Positions 36,454-46,215 of a DNA stretch of 64,000 nucleotides are shown here, in pieces. The notes under the pieces were generated by a model. The model ran no database searches, was not told the DNA's origin, and saw only the letters and a list, made by a program, of their open reading frames with translations. Source of the DNA: Thermus islandicus DSM 21543 (GTDB taxonomy: Bacteria; Deinococcota; Deinococci; Deinococcales; Thermaceae); assembly GCF_000421625.1 (NCBI RefSeq), contig NZ_ATXJ01000004.1, forward strand, positions 176,001-240,000. The letters are read 5' to 3'. The position numbers and the translations under genes are program-made. Each line of letters starts with the position of its first letter. Positions within the stretch are counted from its first letter, which is position 1.

Positions 36454-36482
36454 AGGCTAGCCTCCCGTGAAGCCGGGCACAA
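36454..36482 (-). promoter_or_regulatory. tkt operon promoter
   Basis: On the minus strand TTGTGC (36477-36482), 17-nt spacer, TAGCCT (36454-36459), then 9 nt to the tkt ATG; a GGAGGG stretch lies within those 9 nt. The message would have a very short leader or none. Confidence 0.55.
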
Positions 36483-36589
36483 GGCAGGCCCGGACCTCCG
36501 GGCATAAAGGGGGGCTTATGGAAAACCCGCCCCTCAAGGGGCTTTGGCCCCGGGGGAAGACTATACCCCGAGGCCAGGGGGAGGAGGGC

Positions 36590-36618
36590 TTGACCCTAGG
36601 GGCCCGAGCCCCTAGACT
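36590..36618 (+). promoter_or_regulatory. aspS2 promoter
   Basis: TTGACC (36590-36595), exact 17-nt spacer, TAGACT (36613-36618). Transcription would start near 36625, leaving a leader of about 100 nt before aspS2, unusually long for this genome. Confidence 0.75.
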
Positions 36619-36628
36619 GGGGCCCAAC

Positions 36629-36658
36629 ATGTGGCCTTACTCCCGCAATGACGCCTAA
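36629..36658 (+). CDS. Putative leader peptide of aspS2 (MWPYSRNDA)
   Basis: A 9-codon open frame, ATG TGG CCT TAC TCC CGC AAT GAC GCC TAA, beginning 10 nt after the aspS2 -10 box and so translatable from the mRNA 5' end. It carries adjacent Asn (AAT, a codon rarely used in this genome) and Asp (GAC) codons two codons before the stop. The stop lies 2 nt before a G run that can pair with a C run further on. Asn and Asp are exactly the amino acids whose charging involves the downstream enzyme. Expression is inferred. Confidence 0.5.
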   Translation: MWPYSRNDA

Positions 36659-36660
36659 GA

Positions 36661-36706
36661 GGGGGGCCAGGCTTCCGCCCCCCCGGCAGCCCTTGGCCGG
36701 GGGGGC
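36661..36706 (+). promoter_or_regulatory. Mutually exclusive hairpins in the aspS2 leader
   Basis: Hairpin 2 is a perfect 11-bp GC stem: GCCCCCCCGGC (36677-36687) with GCCGGGGGGGC (36696-36706). Hairpin 1 would pair GGGGGG (36661-36666) with the same C run (36678-36684). A ribosome at the Asn-Asp codons would cover the first G run and favour hairpin 2. No T run follows, so control may be of translation or of a non-standard terminator. Confidence 0.5.
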
Positions 36707-36725
36707 TCGGCTTAAGGAGGTAAGG

Positions 36726-37994
36726 ATGCGCGTTCTAGTGAGCGAACTCAGGGAGCACACGGGCCAGGAAGTGGAGATCTTGGGGTTTTTACACTGGCGA
36801 AGGGACCTGGGAAAGGTGCAGTTCCTCCTCGTCCGGGACCGAAGCGGGGTGGTCCAGGTGGTCTCCGGGGGCCTAAAGCTTCCCCTTCCCGAGTCCTCCT
36901 TAAGGGTGCGGGGCAGAGTGGTGGAAAACCCCAAGGCCCCGGGGGGCCTCGAGGTCCTGGCGGAGGAGGTGGAGGTCCTCTCCCCTGCCCTGGAGCCCAC
37001 CCCGGTGGAGATCCCCAAGGAGGAGTGGCGGGCCAACCCCGAAACCCTCCTGGAGTACCGCTACGTGACCTTAAGGGGGGAAAAGGCCCGCGCCCCCCTC
37101 AAGGTCCAGGCCGCCCTGGTGCGGGGCTTCCGCCGCTACCTGGACCGCCAGGGCTTCACCGAGGTCTTCACCCCAAAGGTGGTGCGGGCCGGGGCGGAAG
37201 GGGGCTCTGGCCTCTTCGGGGTGGACTACTTTGAGAAGCGGGCCTACCTCGCCCAATCCCCCCAGCTCTACAAGCAGATCCTGGTAGGGGTGTTTGAACG
37301 GGTTTACGAGGTGGCCCCGGTGTGGCGGATGGAGGAGCACAACACCAGCCGCCACCTGAACGAGTACCTCTCCCTGGACGTGGAGATGGGCTTCATAGAG
37401 AGCGAGGAAGACCTCATGCGCCTAGAGGAGGAGCTTCTCCAGGAGATGCTGGAAGAGGCCCAAACGAGCGCGGGAAGGGAGGCCGCCTTGCTGGGGGCCG
37501 ACTGGCCCTCCCCCCCCAAGGACATTCCCCGCCTGACCCACGCCGAGGCCAGGAGGGTCCTCAAGGAGGAGCTCGGCTACCCCGTGGGCCAGGACCTCTC
37601 CGAGGAGGCCGAGCGGCTCCTCGGGGAGTACGCCAAGGCCCGCTTTGGCTCCGACTGGCTCTTCGTCACCCGCTACCCGCGGGCCCTGCGCCCCTTTTAT
37701 ACCCATCCCGAGGAGGACGGCACCACCCGGAGCTTTGACCTCCTTTTCCGCGGCCTGGAGATCACCTCCGGGGGCCAGCGGATCCACCGATACGAGGAGC
37801 TCTTGGAGAGCCTAAAGGCCAAGGGGATGGACCCCGAGGGCTTCCAGGGGTACCTCGAGGTCTTCAAGTACGGGATGCCCCCCCACGGCGGCTTCGCCAT
37901 CGGGGCGGAGAGGCTTACCCAGAAACTTCTGGGCCTCCCCAACGTCCGCTACGCCCGGGCCTTCCCCCGGGACCGCCACCGGCTCACGCCCTAA
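36726..37994 (+). CDS. aspS2: Archaeal-type non-discriminating aspartyl-tRNA synthetase (AspRS2)
   Basis: A 422-residue class IIb synthetase, the length of the Thermus AspRS2 I know. An OB-fold anticodon domain (GFLHWRRDLGKVQFLLVRDR) is followed by the catalytic core: RYLDRQGFTEVFTPKVV (motif 1 region), VWRMEEHNTSRHLNEYLSLD (motif 2) and GGFAIGAERLTQKLLG (motif 3). No bacterial GAD insertion is present. In Thermus it charges Asp onto tRNA-Asn for conversion to Asn by GatCAB. ATG at 36726 has AAGGAGG in front; an earlier in-frame ATG (36648) falls in the leader. Confidence 0.93.
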   Translation: MRVLVSELREHTGQEVEILGFLHWRRDLGKVQFLLVRDRSGVVQVVSGGLKLPLPESSLRVRGRVVENPKAPGGLEVLAEEVEVLSPALEPTPVEIPKEEWRANPETLLEYRYVTLRGEKARAPLKVQAALVRGFRRYLDRQGFTEVFTPKVVRAGAEGGSGLFGVDYFEKRAYLAQSPQLYKQILVGVFERVYEVAPVWRMEEHNTSRHLNEYLSLDVEMGFIESEEDLMRLEEELLQEMLEEAQTSAGREAALLGADWPSPPKDIPRLTHAEARRVLKEELGYPVGQDLSEEAERLLGEYAKARFGSDWLFVTRYPRALRPFYTHPEEDGTTRSFDLLFRGLEITSGGQRIHRYEELLESLKAKGMDPEGFQGYLEVFKYGMPPHGGFAIGAERLTQKLLGLPNVRYARAFPRDRHRLTP

Positions 37995-38025
37995 GACCCC
38001 CCCATGCGGGCGCGCGGGGGAACCG

Positions 38026-38057
38026 AGCCCCGCCCCAGCAGGGCCAGGGCGGGGGCT
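38026..38057. terminator. Convergent terminator between aspS2 and sdhB
   Basis: AGCCCCGCCC (38026-38035) pairs with GGGCGGGGGCT (38047-38057) with one bulged G, around an 11-nt loop. It lies between two converging genes and lacks a long T run, so efficiency is uncertain. Confidence 0.5.
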
Positions 38058-38067
38058 TCGGCCGTCC

Positions 38068-38766
38068 CTAGAAGCGGTCAAAGAGGATCTCCCGCTTGAC
38101 CTCCTCAATGAGCTGGGTCACGGGAATCTCCCGGGGGCAGGCCTCGGTGCAGTTGAAGGCGGTGCGGCAGCGCCAGACCCCGCTTGCCGAGGCCAGGGCC
38201 TTGAAGCGCTCCCTTTTGCCCCGGTCCCGGGAGTCAAAGAGGAAGCGGTGGGCTTGGACGATGGCCGCGGGGCCGAGGTAGGTCCCGTTGGTCCAGAAAA
38301 CCGGGCAGCTCGTGGTGCAGGCGGCGCAGAGGATGCACTTGGTGCCGGGATCAAACCGCTCCCTTTCCTGGGGGGACTGGAGCCTTTCCCTCTCGGGCGG
38401 GGGCTCGTCGTTGATCAGGAAGGGCTTCACCGCCCGGTAGGCGGCGAAGAAGGGCTCCATGTCCACGATGAGGTCCTTCTCCACGGGGAGGCCCCGGATG
38501 GGCTCCACGGTGATCACGCTTCCCAGGTCCTTGACCAGGGTCTTGCAGGCCAGGCGGTTTCTGCCGTTGATGAGCATGGCGTCGGAGCCGCAGATCCCGT
38601 GGCCGCAGCTTCGCCGGAAGGCCAGGGTGCCGTCTTGCTCCCCCTTCACCTTGTGCAGGAGGTCCAGGACCCGGTCCCAGGGCTCGGCTTCCACCTGAAA
38701 GGTCTGCCAGCGGGGCCGCGCGTCCTTGGCGGGGTCAAAGCGGAGGATCTTGAGGGTCACCTGCAT
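38068..38766 (-). CDS. sdhB: Succinate dehydrogenase iron-sulfur subunit
   Basis: A 232-residue subunit that carries electrons from FAD to quinone. The [2Fe-2S] cysteines are in RRSCGHGICGSDAM and LAC; the [4Fe-4S] and [3Fe-4S] ligands are in CILCAACTTSCPVFW and CRTAFNCTEACPREI. It is the last gene of sdhCDAB, 8 nt after sdhA. Confidence 0.95.
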   Translation of the reverse strand: MQVTLKILRFDPAKDARPRWQTFQVEAEPWDRVLDLLHKVKGEQDGTLAFRRSCGHGICGSDAMLINGRNRLACKTLVKDLGSVITVEPIRGLPVEKDLIVDMEPFFAAYRAVKPFLINDEPPPERERLQSPQERERFDPGTKCILCAACTTSCPVFWTNGTYLGPAAIVQAHRFLFDSRDRGKRERFKALASASGVWRCRTAFNCTEACPREIPVTQLIEEVKREILFDRF

Positions 38767-38774
38767 GCTGCCTC

Positions 38775-40508
<1,734 letters not shown>

Positions 40509-40509
40509 G

Positions 40510-40905
40510 TCACCTCACCCCAAAGTCGTGGTTGAAAAGGGCCAGGCTACCCAGGAAGAAGAGAAAAGCGATGAGGCTGTAGACCACCACCTTGGTCCAA
40601 AAGCGCCTCACCGGGTGCCGCACCCAGTCGTCCAGCACATAGCGAAGCCCGTTTCCCCCATGGAGGAAGGCCAAGGCCAGGATGAGCCAGTCGTAGACCT
40701 TCCAGGTGGTCTGGGAAAGTCTCCTGGCCACGTAGTCGTAGTCAATCCGGTTCAGGTCCACCAGGATGGCGTTCATCCACATGTGGCCGATGAGGAGGAA
40801 GACCAGGACCACCCCGGAGATGCGCATGAAGACCCACCAGTAGAGCTCCAGGTTGGTGCTGGCCTCCAGCCTGGCCTCCTCGTAGCGCCTGGACTTAATC
40901 GCCAT
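40510..40905 (-). CDS. sdhD: Succinate dehydrogenase membrane anchor D
   Basis: A 131-residue membrane subunit with three hydrophobic helices. [26 protein letters not shown] starts helix I with the conserved R-x-SG and a haem-ligand-type His; [15 protein letters not shown] follows with the quinone-region H-x3-GLR pattern. It overlaps sdhC by 11 nt. Confidence 0.85.
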   Translation of the reverse strand: MAIKSRRYEEARLEASTNLELYWWVFMRISGVVLVFLLIGHMWMNAILVDLNRIDYDYVARRLSQTTWKVYDWLILALAFLHGGNGLRYVLDDWVRHPVRRFWTKVVVYSLIAFLFFLGSLALFNHDFGVR

Positions 40906-41260
40906 GGCCGCCTCCTAGGATCCCACCCCCGATCTTGACGAGGAAGGGCAGGTAGAAGATCACGAAAAGAACCCAGGCCGCGTACCAAAGTTGCCGCTGA
41001 TAGCGCACCCCCCAGGAGGTAAAGTCCATGAGGATGATCCTTAGGCCGTTGAACCCGTGGTAGAGCACCCCTGCGATGAGGATGAGGAGGCCCACCTGGA
41101 ACACGGGCTGGTGGTAGAACTTCATGAAGGCGTTGGACACCTCCGGCCCCCACATGGCGCTACTGATGTTGGCCACGTGGAGCATGAGGAAGACCAGGAT
41201 GCCCAGGCCCGAGATCCGGTGCAGGTAAAAGGCCCACTGCCCTTCTCTTCCCCGGTACAT
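40895..41260 (-). CDS. sdhC: Succinate dehydrogenase cytochrome b subunit C
   Basis: A 121-residue membrane subunit with three helices. WAFYLHRISGLGILVFLMLHVANIS contains the HR-x-SG motif and a candidate haem His; ILIAGVLYHGFNGLRIILMDF gives the second His and the GLR motif. First gene of the operon, with an AAGGAGGTGA site and a TATCAT -10 (minus strand, 41282-41287). Confidence 0.88.
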   Translation of the reverse strand: MYRGREGQWAFYLHRISGLGILVFLMLHVANISSAMWGPEVSNAFMKFYHQPVFQVGLLILIAGVLYHGFNGLRIILMDFTSWGVRYQRQLWYAAWVLFVIFYLPFLVKIGGGILGGGHGD

Positions 41261-41403
41261 GTCACCTCCTTGCCAGGCCCCATGATACCACCCTCCCCAG
41301 GCCGCTAACGGTTATCCGGGACCACAAAGGCCCCCACATACCCCCTTCCCGTATTTAGCTTGCGCCAGTAGGGAAAAATCGCCGAGGGCTCCCCCAGCCC
41401 CCC

Positions 41404-41424
41404 TTCCCGGGGGCCCCCCGGGAA
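41404..41424. repeat. Inverted repeat in the sdhC/speD intergenic region
   Basis: TTCCCGGGG at the left and CCCCGGGAA at the right form a 9-bp stem around GCC. It may end upstream transcripts or be an operator. The rest of the 277-nt gap holds the sdh and speD promoters and otherwise nothing I recognise. Confidence 0.4.
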
Positions 41425-41458
41425 AGGCAAGGGGGGATTCCCGCACCAGGACAAGGTA

Positions 41459-41487
41459 TTGACAGGGGGGGGAGGGGGGGGCATAAT
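41459..41487 (+). promoter_or_regulatory. speD: speD promoter with all-purine G-rich spacer
   Basis: A consensus TTGACA (41459-41464), exact 17-nt spacer made only of G8-A-G8, and CATAAT (41482-41487). This is one of the strongest promoters in the window. The spacer could form a quadruplex when melted. Confidence 0.8.
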
Positions 41488-41537
41488 GGGGGGCGTGCCG
41501 CAGGGGATACCCCGGGGGGCACGGGAAGGAGGTGGTC

Positions 41538-41975
41538 GTGGTGGAACTCTTTGGATTCGGCCCTCACCTGATGGTGGACGGCTACGACGCCAACCCCGAG
41601 AAGCTCCGCGACGCCGAGCTGGTGCGGCGCGTCCTGGACGAGCTCCCCGAGGAGATGGGGATGACCAAGGTCCTTCCTCCCTTCGTCTACAGCTACGGCC
41701 CGGACGGGGAGGAGGGGATTACCGGGGTGGTGATCATCGCCGAAAGCCACATCGCCATCCACACCTTCCCCAAGAAGCGCTTCCTCTCCATTGACATCTT
41801 CTCCTGCAAGGCCTTTGACGTGGCCAAAGCCCTGCAGAAGGTAGCCGGGGTCTTTGAGATCGGCCGCTACGAGACCTACATGATCCACCGGGGCAAGGAG
41901 TTCCCCAAGGACCCCGACCTGGCCCGAGCCATCGTCCTGGGGGAACGGGAATACCTCGAGGCCCGGGTGGGCTAA
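41538..41975 (+). CDS. speD: S-adenosylmethionine decarboxylase proenzyme
   Basis: A 145-residue prokaryotic SAMDC that supplies aminopropyl groups for polyamines, including the long and branched ones of thermophiles. The self-cleavage site is Glu69-Ser70 in IIAESHIAIHTFP; Ser70 becomes the pyruvoyl group. FSCKAFDVAKAL carries the conserved catalytic Cys. GTG at 41538 lies 6 nt after GGAGG; GTG at 41532 is too close to it. It ends with a good terminator, so it is a single-gene unit. Confidence 0.92.
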   Translation: MVELFGFGPHLMVDGYDANPEKLRDAELVRRVLDELPEEMGMTKVLPPFVYSYGPDGEEGITGVVIIAESHIAIHTFPKKRFLSIDIFSCKAFDVAKALQKVAGVFEIGRYETYMIHRGKEFPKDPDLARAIVLGEREYLEARVG

Positions 41976-42034
41976 GGCCTCCCAAAGGGGGCGCCCATGG
42001 GCGAAACCAGGGGTGGCCCGTGGCGAGATCCAGG

Positions 42035-42064
42035 TTCGGACGCTTGGCGTCCGAAGGTTTTCAT
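42035..42064 (+). terminator. Rho-independent terminator after speD
   Basis: TTCGGACGC (42035-42043), loop TTG, GCGTCCGAA (42047-42055), followed by GGTTTTCATTT. A perfect 9-bp stem with a T-rich tail. Confidence 0.85.
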
Positions 42065-42110
42065 TTCCGGCTCATCGTTCCTGCCTAGCCTTGATGGAGG
42101 AGGCCTGGGT

Positions 42111-43256
42111 ATGGTGCGCAAGCTAGTGACGCTGGTCCTCTTGGCGCTGGGCGTGGCTTCGGCCCAAAGCTTCCGCGGCCTTTCCCTAGGTACCCCCTAC
42201 CCGGAGATGGGGGTCCAGCCCGGGGAGAGCGTGAGCCTCACCCTCACCGTGAAAAACCACGGCCTGCCCCCTGGGGTGGTACGCCTGGCCGTGGCGGAGG
42301 CGCCCCCGGGCTGGCAGGCCAGCCTCATCGGGGGAGGGCGGCTGGTCCGGGCGGTCTACCTGGCCCCGGACGGGGAGGCCAGCCTCACCCTCCGCCTCCA
42401 GCCGCCCAAGGAGGTCAAGCCCGGCACCTACCGCTTCCTGGTGCGGGCCGAGGGTCTGGGGCAGACGGCCACCCTCCCCATCGCCCTGGTGGTGGGCCAG
42501 GGCCTGCCCCAGCGGCTCTCCCTCGAGGCCGAGCTCCCCGTCCTCAAGGGCCCGCCCACCAGCTCCTTCCGCTACCGGGTAACCCTTAAGAACGAGTCCG
42601 ACCGCGACCTCCTGGTCTCCCTGGAGTACGAGGCGCCCAAGGGCTTCCAGGTCACCTTCACCCCTGCCTTCGGCAGCCAGCAGGTCACCAGCCTGCCCAT
42701 CAAGGCCGGGGAGAGCAAGGACCTGGACGTGGAGGTCTCCCTGCCCAAGGACACCAAGGCGGACGCCTACGGCATCACCCTCCGGGCGGTGGCCGGGGAG
42801 GCCAAGGCGGAGCTCGGGCTCACCCTCCAGGTCACGGGCCGCCCCGAGGTCTCCTTCACCACCAAGGAGGGGCGCCTCTCAGGCCAGGTGACCGCGGGGC
42901 GGGAAAACCCCCTTAAGCTCGTGGTGAAGAACCAGGGGAGCGCCCCGGCCAAGAACCTTTCCTTCAGCGCCGCAGAACCCTCGGGCTGGGAGGTCAAGTT
43001 TGAGCCCGACAAGCTGGAGGTGCTGGAGCCGGGGAAAGAGGCCGAGGTCACGGCCCGCATCAAGCCCTCCCCCAAGGCCGTGACGGGGGACTACATGGTC
43101 ACCCTTTCCCTGTCGGGGGACGAGGGCGTCTCCGCCAGCCTGGACTACCGGGCCACGGTGGTGCGCTCCACCCTCTGGGGCCTGGTGGGGATCGGCCTGA
43201 TGGCCGTGGCCCTCCTGGTCCTGGGCTTCGCCGTGAACCGCTTTGGCCGGAGGTAG
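42111..43256 (+). CDS. NEW3-domain membrane-anchored protein with ABC system
   Basis: A 381-residue exported protein. Signal peptide [16 protein letters not shown], then three beta-sandwich repeats of NEW3/CARDB type ([55 protein letters not shown]), and a C-terminal membrane helix ([19 protein letters not shown]). Proteins of this kind often sit beside an ABC ATPase and permease, as here, and may be a surface component of that exporter. The ATPase follows by 1 nt. The ATG at 42111 has GGAGGAGG in front. Confidence 0.75.
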   Translation: MVRKLVTLVLLALGVASAQSFRGLSLGTPYPEMGVQPGESVSLTLTVKNHGLPPGVVRLAVAEAPPGWQASLIGGGRLVRAVYLAPDGEASLTLRLQPPKEVKPGTYRFLVRAEGLGQTATLPIALVVGQGLPQRLSLEAELPVLKGPPTSSFRYRVTLKNESDRDLLVSLEYEAPKGFQVTFTPAFGSQQVTSLPIKAGESKDLDVEVSLPKDTKADAYGITLRAVAGEAKAELGLTLQVTGRPEVSFTTKEGRLSGQVTAGRENPLKLVVKNQGSAPAKNLSFSAAEPSGWEVKFEPDKLEVLEPGKEAEVTARIKPSPKAVTGDYMVTLSLSGDEGVSASLDYRATVVRSTLWGLVGIGLMAVALLVLGFAVNRFGRR

Positions 43257-43257
43257 C

Positions 43258-44181
43258 ATGGCGGTCATCCAGACCCGGGGGCTCACCAAGCGCTACGGGC
43301 GCGTGGTGGCGGTAGAGGACCTCCACCTCGAGGTGGAGGAGGGGGAGGTCTTCGGCCTCCTCGGCCCGAACGGCTCGGGGAAGACCACCACCATCCTCAT
43401 GCTCCTGGGCCTCACCGAGCCCACCTCGGGGGAGGCCCGGGTGCTGGGCCTAGACCCCATGCGGGAGCCCTTACGGGTGAAGGCCCGGGTGGGCTACCTC
43501 CCCGACCAGGTGGGGTTCTACGGGGAGCTCACCGCCTGGGAGAACCTGCGCTACACCACCCGGCTTTTAGGCCTCTCCGAGGGCGAGGCCAAGGCCCGCA
43601 TGGAGGAGGTCCTGAAGCGCATGGGGCTTTGGGAGGTGAGGGACCGGAAGGTGGCCGCCTTCAGCCGGGGCATGCGCCAGCGCCTGGGGCTGGCGGAGGT
43701 CCTCCTCAAAAGGCCCCGGGTCGCCATCCTGGACGAGCCCACCCTGGGCCTGGACCCCGAGGCGGCCCGGGAGTTCCTGGGGCTCATCAAGGGCCTCAAG
43801 GGGGAAGGGATCACCGTCCTCCTCTCCAGCCACCTTCTCCACCAGGTGCAGGAGATCTGCGACCGGGTGGGGCTTTTCCACAAGGGGCGCCTGGCCCTTT
43901 TGGGCACGGTGGAGGAGCTGGCCGCCCGGGTCCTCGGGGGAGGGTACGAGATCCTGGTGGAGGCGAGCCCCGGCCTGCAGGCCTCCTTCCAGGCCGTGGA
44001 GGGGGTGACCCGGGTGGAGGCGGAAGGGGGCCGCTACCGGGTGCTGGCCACCAAGGACGTGCGCCCCGCCCTCGCCCGGGTGGCGGTGGCGCAGGGGGAG
44101 CTTTTGGGCCTCGCCCTGAGGCGGCCCAGCCTGGATGAGGTCTACGCCCGCTACTTCAAGGAGGTGGCCCATGCGGCGTGA
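43258..44181 (+). CDS. ABC transporter ATP-binding protein
   Basis: A 307-residue ATPase of the CcmA/DrrA type. Walker [14 protein letters not shown]-loop region [15 protein letters not shown], signature [10 protein letters not shown], Walker [13 protein letters not shown] and switch His SSHLLHQ; the last 80 residues form the extension usual in drug or copper-related exporters. It is coupled to the permease by an 11-nt overlap. Confidence 0.92.
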   Translation: MAVIQTRGLTKRYGRVVAVEDLHLEVEEGEVFGLLGPNGSGKTTTILMLLGLTEPTSGEARVLGLDPMREPLRVKARVGYLPDQVGFYGELTAWENLRYTTRLLGLSEGEAKARMEEVLKRMGLWEVRDRKVAAFSRGMRQRLGLAEVLLKRPRVAILDEPTLGLDPEAAREFLGLIKGLKGEGITVLLSSHLLHQVQEICDRVGLFHKGRLALLGTVEELAARVLGGGYEILVEASPGLQASFQAVEGVTRVEAEGGRYRVLATKDVRPALARVAVAQGELLGLALRRPSLDEVYARYFKEVAHAA

Positions 44182-45127
44182 GGGTTCCCCCTGGACCGGT
44201 CTCTGGGCCGTCTTCTTCAAGGAGATGGCCGACCACCTTTCCGGCCTTCGGATGCGCATCCTCGAGGGCCTCATCCTCCTCTCCGCCCTGGCCGCCGTGT
44301 ACACGGGCACCCAGACCCTGCGCCAGACCGTGGGGGAGGACCCCTACCTCTACCTCAAGCTCCTCACCACCGCCCAGGATCCCCTGCCCTCCTTCGTGGG
44401 CTTCCTCTCCTTCTTCGTGCCCCTGGCGGCCATCGCCTTGGCCTTTGACGCGGTGAACGGGGAGTACGCCCGGGGCACCCTCTCCCGGGTCCTCTCCCAG
44501 CCCATCTACCGGGACGCCCTGCTCTTCGGCAAGTTCCTCGCGGGGCTCGGCACCATGGGGGTCCTCCTCCTGGCCCTCCTCCTCCTGGTCCTCGGCCTCG
44601 GCCTCTTCACCCTGGGGGTACCCCCGGGCGGGGAGGAGGTGGCCCGCATCCTCTTCTTCCTTCTGGCCACCCTGGCCTACGCGGGGGTCTGGCTGGCCGT
44701 GGCCCTCCTCTTTTCCGTGCTCTTCCGCCAGCCCGCCACCGCCGCCTTGGCCGCCATCGGCGTCTGGCTCTTCTTTGCCATTTTCTTCCCCATCCTCACC
44801 GAACTCGTGGCCGGCGCCCTTCTGCTCCAGGCCGACCCCTTGGATCCGGAAAGCCAGCTCAGGCAGGCCAACCTGGCCCTCTGGATCTCCCGCCTCTCCC
44901 CCAACACCCTTTACGCCGAGGCCCTCACCGCCATCCTGAACCCGGCGGTGCGCTCCTTGGGCCCCATCCTCATCACCCAGCTGGAGGGGGCGGTCCTGGG
45001 CACCCCCCTGCCCCTCTTCCAGAGCCTCCTCCTCATCTGGCCTCAGCTCACCGGCCTCTTCGCCCTGGCCGTCCTCCTCTTCACCCTGGCCTACGTGACC
45101 TTCCAGCGGCAGGAGGTCAGGGCCTAG
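44171..45127 (+). CDS. ABC-2 type transporter permease
   Basis: A 318-residue membrane protein with six likely helices. [32 protein letters not shown] is the first helix, and [35 protein letters not shown] is the conserved loop of ABC-2 permeases of the NosY type. With the NEW3 protein and ATPase it forms a complete three-gene exporter or envelope-maturation system of unknown substrate. Confidence 0.85.
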   Translation: MRREGSPWTGLWAVFFKEMADHLSGLRMRILEGLILLSALAAVYTGTQTLRQTVGEDPYLYLKLLTTAQDPLPSFVGFLSFFVPLAAIALAFDAVNGEYARGTLSRVLSQPIYRDALLFGKFLAGLGTMGVLLLALLLLVLGLGLFTLGVPPGGEEVARILFFLLATLAYAGVWLAVALLFSVLFRQPATAALAAIGVWLFFAIFFPILTELVAGALLLQADPLDPESQLRQANLALWISRLSPNTLYAEALTAILNPAVRSLGPILITQLEGAVLGTPLPLFQSLLLIWPQLTGLFALAVLLFTLAYVTFQRQEVRA

Positions 45128-45136
45128 CCCCGGGGC

Positions 45137-45505
45137 CTACTCCAGCCACTCCGTGGCGTAGGCCTGGGTCTTGGGGATGATGCAGAGGAACTCCACGGGC
45201 TCCTCCCCCTCGTTCAGGTAGGCGTGGGGGGTCTCCGGGGGGATGAAGACGGCCTGCCCCGCGGAAACCTCCCGCACCTCCTCGCCCAAGAAGAGCTTCA
45301 TGCGCCCAGAGAGCACGTACTGCTGGTGCTCCAGGGTGGGGTGCTTGTGCCGCGGGATCCTCCCCCCAGGGAGGAGGGTGAACTTGCGCAGGACGAAGTG
45401 GGGGGCCCCATCCTCCGGGCCGATGAGCACCTGGATGAAGGCCTTCTCCCCCCGCTCCACAGGGCGGGCCTCGAGGCTTGCCGCCTGCTTGACCACGGGC
45501 TTCAT
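45137..45505 (-). CDS. Cupin-domain protein
   Basis: A 122-residue cupin. RHKHPTLEHQQYVLSGRMKLFLG is motif 1 with two His and the Glu, and IPPETPHAYLNEGEEPVEF is motif 2; together they form a full metal site. Function unknown. ATG at 45505 lies 7 nt after a TACAAT box located within the end of the upstream phosphoribosyltransferase gene, so it may be expressed alone; an overlapping ATG at 45514 is part of that box. Confidence 0.8.
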   Translation of the reverse strand: MKPVVKQAASLEARPVERGEKAFIQVLIGPEDGAPHFVLRKFTLLPGGRIPRHKHPTLEHQQYVLSGRMKLFLGEEVREVSAGQAVFIPPETPHAYLNEGEEPVEFLCIIPKTQAYATEWLE

Positions 45506-46128
45506 GCCGCCCATTGTAGCAAAAGCCCCTCCACGTCCTCGTCCGTGACCTCGCCGAAGTCCAGGTAGTAGGCCCCCACCGCGGCGAAGTCCGGAGGGGT
45601 AAAGAGGGCCACCACCTCCGCCCGCGCCTCGAGGCGCTCCACCGCCTCGGGGCTGGCCACAGGCACCCCCACCACCACCCTGGCGGGCTCCTCCGCCAGG
45701 ACCACGGCAAGGGCGGCCTCCATGGTGGCCCCGGTGGCGACGCCGTCGTCCACCAGAACCACCTCCCTCCCCTTAAGGGGAACCTTGGGCCGCACCTTCC
45801 GGTAGCGCTCCGCCCGCTTGCGGATCACGTCCCTCTGCCGGGCCGCCTCCCGCTCCAGGTAGCTCGGGTCGGCGTACTGCAGGGCATAGGGCTTGAGGAT
45901 CAGCTCCCCCCTCTCCCCCACCGCCCCCAGGGCGAACTCGGGGTTGCCCGGAGCCCCCACCTTGCGCACCAGGACCACGTCCAGCTCCCCCAATAGCCGC
46001 CTGGCCACCTCGTCGGCCACCACCACCCCGCCGCGGGGAATGCCCAGGACCACGGGGCGCACCAGGCCCAAGGGCTTTAGGGCCTCGGCCAGCAGGGCTC
46101 CGGCGTGCCTGCGGTCGCGGAAGCGCAT
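45502..46128 (-). CDS. Phosphoribosyltransferase-like protein
   Basis: A 208-residue type I PRTase fold. VVLVDDGVATGATMEAAL is the PRPP-binding loop, and LGIPRGGVVVADEVARRL with DVVLVRKVGAPGNPEFALGAVG are typical of the stand-alone PRTase family often annotated as putative or ComF-like. The base substrate is unknown. GGAGG precedes the ATG by 7 nt. Confidence 0.85.
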   Translation of the reverse strand: MRFRDRRHAGALLAEALKPLGLVRPVVLGIPRGGVVVADEVARRLLGELDVVLVRKVGAPGNPEFALGAVGERGELILKPYALQYADPSYLEREAARQRDVIRKRAERYRKVRPKVPLKGREVVLVDDGVATGATMEAALAVVLAEEPARVVVGVPVASPEAVERLEARAEVVALFTPPDFAAVGAYYLDFGEVTDEDVEGLLLQWAA

Positions 46129-46215
46129 AAGAAACCTCCGTTCCCATGGTACACCGCCCGCAGGTCTTGAACGCGGTATAAGTTTTTTGGTAGCCTAAGC
46201 CCCAAGGAGGTCCCC

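Noticed and set aside
36619..36725. T-box riboswitch upstream of aspS2
   Set aside because: No conserved T-box sequence or specifier-loop fold was found; a leader peptide with competing hairpins explains the region better.
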